Source: Hordeum vulgare subsp. vulgare (lineage: Eukaryota; Streptophyta; Magnoliopsida; Poales; Poaceae). From it: a stretch of DNA of 64,000 nt. The notes under the pieces were generated by a model, which saw nothing but the letters and a program-made list of their open reading frames with translations, was not told the origin of the DNA and did not search any database. The stretch lies in assembly GCF_904849725.1 (NCBI RefSeq), contig NC_058524.1, forward strand, positions 488,381,763-488,445,762, read 5' to 3'. Of the stretch, positions 11,633 to 20,267 are shown one piece after another. How positions within the stretch are numbered: the first letter of the stretch is position 1; each line of letters begins with the position of its first letter. Position numbers and translations under genes: made by a program.

Positions 11633-12025
11633 TTAATTCACGGAGAACCCGGAAAAAACAGTAATGTCACGCTCCCAAAAAACAGGGCACCACCCATGGT
11701 GCCGTGGCAACCCACACAAAAATGCACGCGGACAAGGAGAAAAGCACCCTCGAGGTTCCCATCCGGTGTCATCCTTATCATTCCTCCATGAGTCAGCAAC
11801 CCTGACTAGATCATCAACGACCATCACGAAGCCCTGACCACGAACACCAAGGCCCGAGCCGGCGAAAGCCAAACATTCAACCGCACACACCGACGTCCAA
11901 GCATCTTCGATGTCGTCGACGAACATTGGAGGAGAAAAGCGAAGGGCCTGCGCCAAGCTAGCTCCAGAACCGACCACCCGCCTCACGTCATCGTCATTGC
12001 AAGGGCGCACCTCAGTAGCTTCCAC
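11633..12025 (-). CDS. Hypothetical 130-codon frame, unrecognised
   Basis: The frame is in a more GC-rich island than its surroundings. The product begins MEATEVRPCNDDDVRRVVGS and has no recognised domain, signal peptide or membrane segment. It lies between the two putative transposon arms, so it may be part of that element or a captured fragment. Nothing supports it as a functional host gene. Confidence 0.2.
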   Translation of the reverse strand: MEATEVRPCNDDDVRRVVGSGASLAQALRFSPPMFVDDIEDAWTSVCAVECLAFAGSGLGVRGQGFVMVVDDLVRVADSWRNDKDDTGWEPRGCFSPCPRAFLCGLPRHHGWCPVFWERDITVFSGFSVN

Positions 12026-13627
12026 TCCAGAAACACCAAGTGAGGCCCGATAACCCCTTGGACACGAGGATGAGACTGACCACCAAAACTTAGCAGCAAA
12101 CCAACTCCGCTCGAAGTCGTTTTGCTTTACATTTAAATTTTGGTTTTGCTAAAACATATCTAAATGTGAGATAAGTATTGCACATCTAAGTTCTATATCA
12201 TTGATCTTACATGGAGATTCGTGCGGGTATTTTCTTTTCCACTTTATTTTTCTTTTTATGCTTGATTTAGTCATTTAAATGTACAATAACTATGTCACAT
12301 CTAGATGTGGCCTAGACACATCCTTTAAATTTCTATTGCTTTATGGTATATCTCTTCTCACCTATTCCTTTTTTGTTCGAATGCTTTAAATTTCTGTAGA
12401 AACAGTGGGAAATTATCTAGTTGAAGATATAGACAATCCCAAAATAGCCCTAACTTGTCTACTATCACTTTGGACTTTGAACCATCTAAACTCACACAGC
12501 CTCGAGATCCCATTTTTTTCCTTCCGCGGAGAGGGAGGGAGGGATTGATTTTCCTTCCGCAAGGAGGGAGGGAGAGGGAGAGAGAGTGGGTGCCACCTGT
12601 GAGTTGATAGGAAAATCATGCATTAGGAACAAAAGAGCGAAAAACTAGTCTAAACCATGCTATTGCGTGGATTGCTTGTTTCAGGCGAAATGAGTAGTTG
12701 ACTAGTCTAGAAAAAAAACCTTTGAGTAGATACTTAGGATGCAGATTAAGATTTGAGCTGATACCATTCTCATGCTTGGCCTTCAAGATTCGTGATGCAG
12801 ACTTCTGGCTTCTACATGTGAGATCTGACTACCCATACACGATGCGATGAAGAGCTTCTGTTTATATTAGATGCCGACTTTAGCTTTATAAAACAGTCAC
12901 ACAAGCAGGCCGGGCCGGCAAATTCTGGAGCCCCGTACGAAACTAAAAAAGGGGCCCTGTCTTACTGAAAAAATGAGTCAACGAGTATAATCATAGGAAC
13001 GAGACTTGTGTTTTTCATGATAACATAAATCTGTATTATTGAAGCACGAGATAAAAAAGATAAATTAAATTAGATTAAGTAGGGTCCGAAGTTAATTGAA
13101 AAGGAGGACTCGCTAAGCACTTGAAGGCTAGAGTTGGTCACGGTTTGATCCGACGAGGCGACGACTTTCAAATTTCGAAGAGGAAGGTACGAAGGTAACA
13201 ACGGAGCAGTCTAAATGCGATCAATCTGATGAGACGAACGCGACGAGACGATCTTGTTTCATGTAGTGACGATACCTTTTTAGACCAACGGTAGCGTTTT
13301 TATATTATCGGTCGAGCTGTTTTCTTTTTCTTAAATATCGATCAAGCACATGTGTTTGATCGCCTCGACTCGGGCCCAACTCTAGCTTCCGATCGACGTA
13401 GTCCCAATTTCAGCGAGTATGATATTTTCTTTTAAAATACTACTAATTTTATATACTAAATATGGGGCCCCTAAAATTATGGACCCTATGCAAGTGGCAC
13501 ATTTGGCACCATGGTTGGCCTGGGCCTCCACACAAGCTCGGGTAGGATACCAGCTTAAGGTCGTCAACTTACAAAACAAGCCAGTCTAAGCGTTACTTCT
13601 TGGTTGGTCAAGCCCTTCTCTTCATCA
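12026..13627. other. Intergenic repeat debris
   Basis: No supportable gene. Around 12905-12960 and 13460-13530 there are GGGGCCC-containing segments in roughly opposite orientation (GGAGCCCCGTACGAAACT and GGGGCCCCTAAAATTATGG). They might be the decayed ends of a DNA transposon, but the match is imperfect. Confidence 0.4.
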
Positions 13628-13923
13628 GAGTAAGTATAATAGTAAGCTATAAGCCCCCTTACATGCAATTTTGTTTATGTAAAGGAGTGAGACATGAAAA
13701 GGTAAGGAAAGCGGGCTTTTATGTAAGAGTCTAGCTATATGCATGTTTCTAGACAGATGCAATAAATGTAAAAAAAAAGATAGAAAGAAGATGAGGAAAA
13801 ATACTAATCCTATAGCCAACCTTATAGCTATCCGCCTTATCGTATGAATGAACGTATGTGTTAGCTATAGATGATATGACAACATCTTATAGCCAGCGGT
13901 TGGCTGTATTATTAACCATGCTC
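13628..13923. mobile_element. MITE-like element, about 296 bp
   Basis: The left end reads GAGTAAGTATAATAGTAAGC. The right end, reverse-complemented, reads GAGCATGGTTAATAATACAG, giving an imperfect terminal inverted repeat (10 of the first 14 bases match). Internal GCTATAAG/CTTATAGC segments near each end extend the symmetry. Short size, AT content and absence of coding fit a grass MITE. No clear target-site duplication was found, so the superfamily is left open. Confidence 0.5.
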
Positions 13924-13939
13924 GCCCAAGCGCCTTAAA

Positions 13940-14270
13940 ACAATGATAATGTTATTTGGCAAACGTCCGTCGGGAGGGGAATGGCAAGCGAAGACTCTCC
14001 CCTGTCAGTTTTATTTGTTTCTCGAGATCAAAGGATGACAACGAAAAATACCTTCTTCTGTAGAAACTGTCATGTTGTTTCGAAGAAGTTGCCATCCCCC
14101 TTACACTTTAAACTGCCAGTGAAATCGTTGGAAATGCCACCCCTTCTAGCGAACGTTCGCCAGCTAAGAGATCTTGAAACAAAGGGAATACACATTGCAT
14201 CAGGTAGCTTCGTAGGGAGAAATAGGAACGCTGTATGTGGGTCGTCGTATCAATATTTTTGCTTCTAAGT
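13940..14270. repeat. Inverted counterpart of the TGGCA-type array; DNA-transposon end
   Basis: Contains TGTCATGTTG, TTGCCATCCCCC, AACTGCCAGTG and AATGCCACCCC in the opposite orientation to the 10.9-11.3 kb array, flanked by GACGGACGTT-like and CGAACGTTCG sequences. The 95-codon frame over it is probably fortuitous. It ends about 300 bp upstream of the GDSL gene start. Confidence 0.4.
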
Positions 14271-14461
14271 TATACATGCATCCCTAGTTATTCCATCGCC
14301 GACCCAATTATACACACATTGTCTAAGGGCTAAGGCTGCAAGCTGGTTAACTTGATGCTTACACTACTTTTCGGATAAGTAAGAAACAATTATCGTACAT
14401 AGCTGACCCTGCCCGTGCTCTTCGACGCGCCATTAGGTTGCCCATCATGCTGGCCTCCACT

Positions 14462-14468
14462 TATAAAT
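14462..14468 (+). promoter_or_regulatory. Probable TATA box of the GDSL-like gene
   Basis: TATAAAT lies 103 bp before the ATG at 14571, a normal distance for a plant gene with a short 5' UTR. The promoter upstream of it is only about 190 bp long before transposon sequence begins (13940-14270). Confidence 0.55.
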
Positions 14469-14570
14469 GGACACCACCCAGCGCAGGTCGTAACATCAAC
14501 TGGAACCAGCAACACCGGCACAGACCCGCACTTGCTTAGTTGTTTAACGTCCTCCGATAAGTTCGCAGCA

Positions 14571-17256
14571 ATGGCGCGGTGGCCAGCTGCCGCGGTGTGC
14601 GCACTGGGGGCGGTGCTCCTGTGCATGCTGACGGTCTCGGTGTCCGGGCAGACGCCGGTGGCCGCCGCGGACGGGGAAGGCGGCAACAGCAGGTTCACGT
14701 GCACGGACACCGAGAAGAAGCGTCCCGGGTGCACGGGTACCTGCCCCGACAGGTGCCCCCAGAGCTGCATCGCGCTCTGCCCCTCCTGCCAGACATATTG
14801 CCGTATGTGTACATCGGTTAGGAAATTTTTTGTCGCTGCCATTTCATGAACAGCTGGTGTTTCTCAGCCTTTGAGGTGCATTCTTCTGTGCAGCTGACCA
14901 AGTGCAGCCAGTGCGGCCGGCGTTGTTCGTGTTCGGAGACGGGTCTTTGGACGTCGGCAACAACAACTACATAGAACCCAACGAGGTAGGAGACCCTTGG
15001 AGAGCCAACCACTCTTACTATGGCATAGACTTCCCCAAATCCGAGCCCACCGGAAGGTTCAGCAATGGATTCAACATGGCTGACTTTATCGGTATGCTAC
15101 TTTGATCCCATCATGCTATATATGCCTATTTTCCATGATTTATTACTTCAAATTACTGCTCAAGACATTGGCATGACCAATTAATTATGCACATGGTGGA
15201 TCTACTTGTTCTAAACATTACTACCTGACATGAAGCTTTTCTCAACCATTGTTTGTCAAGTCTTCGATTTAATATATTCTTATTTCTCATGTATAGTCTT
15301 TATTTGTTTTACTTTACCCATAGCAGTTGAAGCAATACTGAAAGGTATCACCATATATGCTATATATCAGCTGCCAAGAATGTAATTAAAACCTTTTCCA
15401 AAAAAAGAATGTAATTAAGACATGAAGTTTAATAAACCAATTATATATGGGATACATGGTTTCACAACTACTCCCTCTATATGTCGAAATATGGTGCATT
15501 ATTAGTTTTGTCCAAAGTCTAACCTTGTAAACTTTGACTATGTTTATAGGAAAATTTATCAACATCTACAATACCAAATCAATACTATTAGATTTGTTAT
15601 GAAATATACTTTCATATCGTATACATTTGGTATTGTCAAATATGCATATTCTTTTACAAAATTTACAATGTCTGACTTCAGAAAAATCTAATAAGAACTA
15701 CATTTTGGCATGGAGTGAGCACTGAATACCATCTCCATTTCAAATTACAAGACGTAGAACTTTTCTCATATTATTTCATTTGACAGGATATGCATGTTAA
15801 TTTATCGATGTTTCTTCTTGATCACTCCTACTAATTGTAGATTTTACTTTTTTATGCATATAAGCCTGGCTTCTTTCTCTTTTCTTTGTTTTGGTTTCAT
15901 TGGCATTATAGTCTGAAATCAGGAAGAATACCAATATTTTTAGAAAGAATGGATATGCTAGCTAAGTTGTCCCGGTTTTCCAAAGAACATTGGTTAATCA
16001 GTGCGCATGTCTTTGATTAATATGCAGCAAAAGCTATGGGATTCGAGATGAGCCCTCCTGCTTATAAGTCTCTTAATAATCCCGCAAGAATTGAGGCCGG
16101 TTTCGCTGGAGTCAACTATGCTTCCGCGACTGCTGGGATTTGGAGAGACAGTGTAAGTGGACATCTTCATATGCATGCATATGTATTTGAACTTACGTGC
16201 ATATATTCAGGAATGCATGTACTTTTATCGTTTATATATCTTCGGTTATCATATGCCTTACATCGATATGTAAGCACAAAATAATTTATATGCATATATT
16301 AGGTCGTATGACACACGAGAGCATATTGCAACATCATAAGTTTTGTACACATCAATTGTTGCAATGCAGAGAGTTTGGTAGATTAAACTCCTAGCCTGCT
16401 ATTGGTTAACCAAACAAGCTAGCTAGGTATAAGGGGCTTGTTTGACATCAACTACAATTAATCAAAAAATGATGTTTTCAGGACGACGGTCTGAACTTCC
16501 CATTGACGGACCAAATAAAGTACTTCGCGACCACGATGGAGAAGATGGAGGCCAACCGTAGCCGGCAAGAGTTGAGCAAGATGTTGTCCAATTCCCTATT
16601 CCTCATCAGCGTCGGTGCGAGTGACCTATACTACATCTACAACATCATGACCAGATCGGGGCCGGATAGCAAAAATGATGTCCCACACCTCATATCCTCC
16701 TATGGGGACAGCATTACGGACTTGTACAACTTGGGTGCGAGGAAGTTCGGGATAATCAACGTCCCGACCTTATGTACGCCAGTGGTGACCTCTACCTGCG
16801 ACGACCTCATGACCAGCCTCCCCAAGGACTTCAACGACGGCATCAAGCCGCTCATGGCTAGCCTCGCCTCCAACCTCAATGGCCTCCGCTACTCCATCGC
16901 TGACTACTATGCCTTCTCAGATGCAGTCAGCACAAATCCATCGGCATACGGTAAAATCCATTAAGAATGACTAATATTCCTATAGGGTCACAAATTCGTC
17001 AGCTATTAATATGTTTCCTGTTTTGTTATGGCCTATTGATGGATGCACAGGATTTGTCAACACCGGGGCCTCATGCTGCGAAGGCCCCTGTGCACCTAAC
17101 TACAGGCCACCGTGTGGCAACCACATGGAGTATTGGTACTGGGATCAGGAGAACCCGACAGAGCAGGCCGCTAAGCTGGCCACAACTACATTTCTCAATG
17201 GCACAACGCAATTTACAACGCCGGTGAACTTCAAGACGCTGATCAACCAAAAGTGA
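14571..17256 (+). CDS. GDSL esterase/lipase-like protein with cysteine-rich N-terminal module, probable pseudoenzyme (5 exons)
   Basis: Exons 14571-14802, 14894-15091, 16028-16152, 16482-16950 and 17051-17256 join through GT-AG introns into an uninterrupted 409-residue frame; five exons is the common GDSL plan. Residues 1-27 form a signal peptide, so the product is probably extracellular. Residues about 42-77 are cysteine-rich (8 Cys, including a CPDRCPQSC pattern). The SGNH domain follows: block I FVFGDGSLDVGNNNY (89-103), GVNYASATAGI (171-181), SVGASD (228-233) and WDQENPTE (372-379). In family terms the nucleophile Ser is Gly94, the oxyanion Asn is Ser232 and the catalytic His is Asn376; only Gly171 and Asp373 remain. 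The fold markers and clean splicing argue for an expressed gene, but hydrolase activity is doubtful. The start was chosen for the signal peptide and TATA spacing. Confidence 0.88.
15471..15719. mobile_element. Stowaway-like MITE in intron 2 of the GDSL-like gene
   Basis: The left end is TA|CTCCCTCTATATGTC and the right end is TTTGGCATGGAGTGAG|CA, that is CTCACTCCATGCC when reverse-complemented. CTCCCTC-type termini beside TA are the hallmark of grass Stowaway (Tc1/Mariner) MITEs. The right TA has decayed to CA. About 249 bp, no coding. It makes up about a quarter of the 936-bp intron. Confidence 0.75.
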
Positions 17257-17366
17257 TTTATGTTAATTTTTCGGCTTGTAGTATCCCCAATAAAATCGAG
17301 CTGATAACCAAAAGTGATCTATGTTTGTGTTTTCGATTTTTAGTATCCACAATAAAAACGACTCAT
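17245..17366 (+). repeat. Tandem duplication spanning the GDSL stop codon and 3' UTR
   Basis: Copy 1 (17245-17305) and copy 2 (17306-17366) both begin AACCAAAAGTGAT and both contain AGTATCC.CAATAAAA. Each therefore holds the last codons (Asn-Gln-Lys-stop) and a potential AATAAA polyadenylation signal (17289 and about 17350). The copies differ at roughly a dozen positions. Confidence 0.8.
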
Positions 17367-17562
17367 CTATGTGAACCATATATATTTCCGTTTGGCATGA
17401 GTTATAGTGTGTGGCATTGTGTTGATCATAGCTTTCAATGGTAAGGTGCCGCGTTGAGTCCACGGTTTAGTCCTGAACGGTACTGAGAATTGGTGATCTG
17501 CAGAAACTGGTTTTAGAGTCGGGGTTTAGTCAGGTTGAAATGTGGATTTCTTTCATCCTTGG

Positions 17563-17741
17563 TGTTAGATAATGGTTTAAGCGTCTCAACTCTCATACAC
17601 ATAAGGTATCCCAGTTGTTTAAACCAAACCAGAGAGGAGATATACACGGAGGATAGAGAGAGATAGTTACAATGCTAACAACCAGAGATCTCTTCCTATA
17701 CAAGCTACGGCTGCATCCACGCGTCAGATATTATGTTAACA
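17563..17741 (-). repeat. 3' LTR (179 bp) of a truncated Copia element
   Basis: On the minus strand the segment starts TGTTAACATAATATC, directly after a purine tract AAGGGAGGG, and ends CCATTATCTAACA, giving TGTTA...TAACA termini. The pol remnant lies immediately upstream on the minus strand. The 5' LTR is not in the window. Confidence 0.7.
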
Positions 17742-18860
17742 CCCTCCCTTAATCTGAATTTCTCAAGTTTAAATTACGCTTGAACTCCTGGTATTGCGGC
17801 TAATGCTTTTGTAAACCCATCTCCAACCTGATCTCTAGAGGGAACAAAACAAATCTTCAATTCTTTGCTAGCCACTCGTTCTCTAACAAAATGATAATCA
17901 ATTTCAATGTGTTTAGTCCTTGCATGAAAGACATGATTGACAGAGAGATATGTGGCATCAATGTTGTCATACCAGAGACAAGGGGTTTGTATGTGATGTA
18001 TGCCAAGTTCTTTGAGCATTGACTTGACCTAGATTATTTCTGCTGTTTCATTTGCTAATGTTTTATACTTTGCCTCAGTGCTTGATCTTGAGACTCTTGC
18101 TTGTTTCTTTGCACACCATGAAATTAAGTTAGGTCCAAAGAATATTGCAAAGCCACCAGTTGACCTCCTGTCATCTAAGCAACTTGTCGAGTCACAATCA
18201 GAAAAGTCACTCACAAGAGTGGAGGATGACTTACCGAAGGTCAATCTAACACTCAAGGTATGCTTACCATATCTTAATATGCGCTTTGCAGCAGTCCAGT
18301 GAGCAGCGGTAGGTGCATGAAGAAACTGACCTACTTTATTTACCACAAAGGAGGTATGAGGTCTAGTAAGAGCGCACCTACCAATCTCCTGTATCTGGTG
18401 CCATCCTGTTGATTCGAAGGGTCTCCCTCTATGAGTGGAAGTTTCTCTGAACTAGACAGTGGTGTTGGAGATGGTTTACAATTTTGTAGCCCAGCTTTGC
18501 TCAAAAGATCAACTTCAAATTTTCCTGACATAGGTGTAGCCCACCTTCTTTGTTCCTTTTAACCTCAATTCCAAGGAAAAAAGTGCAAGTTACCTAAATC
18601 CTTCAAAGCAAACTCTTTGTTCAAATCTTTCAAAAGAGTTGTACAACTTCATTAGATGAACTAGTGACAATGATGTCTTCAGCATATATAAGCACAAATA
18701 TAGAGATATTTGACTTATTATAAATAAATAGTGATGTGTCAGATTTTGAAGGAACAAAGCTAAGTGCTTCCAATTTCGAGCTTAGACGCGAGTGCCATGC
18801 CCTTAGAGCTTGTTGCAGTCCATAGAGAGATTTATCAAGCCTCCATACATGAAATGGTTA
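17742..18860 (-). pseudogene. Copia pol remnant: reverse transcriptase C-terminus and RNase H
   Basis: Minus-strand fragments in order: the RT active-site region near 18660-18690 reads [11 protein letters not shown], where YVDD is normal, so a catalytic Asp is lost; then a GKFEVDLLSKAGLQNCKPSPTPL segment (18531-18340); then RNase H pieces with [28 protein letters not shown] and [10 protein letters not shown] (18346-18029) and [14 protein letters not shown] (18019-17774). Frames are broken by shifts and stops. Gag, protease and integrase are absent, because the fragment is cut by a CACTA end at 18861. The coding part lies about 0.5 kb downstream of the GDSL-like gene, on the opposite strand. 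Confidence 0.8.
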
Positions 18861-19002
18861 CACTACTGCAGGAATGCCTAGTAGTGGCGGGTGCAAAATG
18901 TCCATCAGTGGCAGGCTAGGGGCCCAAGCCTGCCCGCCACTGATATCCTGCCACTTCTAACAGGCCACCAGTGAAGAGCAGTTGCCCACCACTGCTAATT
19001 TA
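18861..19002 (+). mobile_element. CACTA transposon terminus (fragment)
   Basis: Begins CACTACTGCAGGAATGCC after a TTA trinucleotide and is followed by subterminal repeats AGTGGCGGG, CAGTGGCAG and CCGCCACTG in both orientations, as in Triticeae CACTA elements. No transposase or opposite terminus was found before the LTR at 19103, so only one end survives. The right limit is approximate; 19003-19102 holds nothing I can identify. Confidence 0.7.
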
Positions 19003-19102
19003 TCTTCTATCGTGGGCATGTTGCAGGATCCGCTACTACTAGCACAGTGCACGAGAGCAAGGTTGCACCGTAGCAGATGCTTTACTGATGAGCACCGGTT
19101 TC

Positions 19103-19507
19103 TGTCGAGGGGATGAACCTGACAAAAGTATCTGTGGTACGAACGAAGGGCGGAGCCTAGCTACGTCGTAGTTGTAACACTCGGATGTACGAGTTCAGGC
19201 CCCACTCGGGAGTGGTAAAGACCCTACGTATCGAGCCCCGAGGCTTAGTGTTAATTATGGGGGCTGAATACACATAATGCTTAACCCGAGCCTAGGAGCT
19301 CAAGGAAGGCTTATATAGAGTGTGCATGGACACGCAACCTCCACTTCAACGGCATTTAATGATAATATCTATGGAAGTTACCAAAAATTGCAACTCTAAC
19401 TATAGCGGTACTCATAACGCGTGGCTTCATAGTGCTTTATGTGAGAGATTAAGTCCCTGGACGTTTCAGTCCTTTCGTTGTCTACACCTTAGTAGGCAAC
19501 CCCATTA
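19103..19507 (-). repeat. Gypsy-A 3' LTR (about 405 bp)
   Basis: The left edge TGTCGAGGGGATGAAC matches the partial 5' LTR at 38247. The right edge abuts a polypurine tract (minus strand ATTTGGGGGCTAC, 19508-19520), although the expected TG start reads TA here. The flanking 5 bp is GTTTC; its partner would be outside the window. Confidence 0.7.
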
Positions 19508-20124
19508 GTAGCCCCCAAATCGGTTATGTTTGACTAGTCGAGTGAAAGACATTGTAGTGTCCTCGGTGTCTCACAAACAGTGGGAAATCAGCTCAGGGCC
19601 GTTCCACTCGGGTTTGGAGTAAACCACTACGGATTCAGGAGTGAGATATTCTGCATGATCGGACCGGTCTGCATGCCTTCATTCGACAGTGTTTAGTTAT
19701 CTCCCAAAGAGGTGGATTAATGGCTCCGATGCGCATGAGCCTAGAGCTTTGAGTGACCAGGGGGAGGTTAGGACTGATCCGACTCGCACCCTGATGGGGG
19801 CGACCTAGTCATCTTTACACATTTCTGAGTGACTGGAGTCATGCGGAGGGATGAGATATTCGGTGGGTCGACCCATTTGGTTATGAGTAAAAAGATGCAG
19901 GATCCATTCAAAAAGAAAACATGGCGGAGTTTATGCGTTTTTTGAATCATGGAGGCATGCTAGAGGGAGCGGAAACAATGGCATCGTGGGGAGTGGGGAA
20001 AGTGGCAAGGCGCCTCGATCCCCATGCCTAGAATTTCGCCAACTGCAGTAGGTGCACTGGCCAAGGGATCTTGCAAATCTTCTCCTTGAAGGCTGATTGA
20101 TGGTCAAAGATCTTTTGTCCAGCG

Positions 20125-20131
20125 TATAAAA
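20125..20131 (+). promoter_or_regulatory. TATA box of the Gypsy-A antisense gene
   Basis: TATAAAA within AGCGTATAAAAGGG, on the strand opposite gag-pol, followed by a pyrimidine-rich leader and then the antisense coding region. It suggests that the antisense gene had its own promoter. Confidence 0.5.
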
Positions 20132-20267
20132 GGGAGGTCCTAGGGTTGAGAGAGACACACTCCTAAATCTGGTGCTTTCTTCCTCCTCTCGAATCCCACT
20201 GCCCCATTCGAGAGCTCTGCCTCTCTGCCTCCAGCTACCACACTCCTCAGTCGCCTCACCGAGTGAG

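Noticed and set aside
12905..13530. Possible DNA transposon bounded by GGGGCCC-type ends
   Set aside because: The inverted repeats are weak, with no TSD and no coding. I could not distinguish it from chance GC-rich patches.
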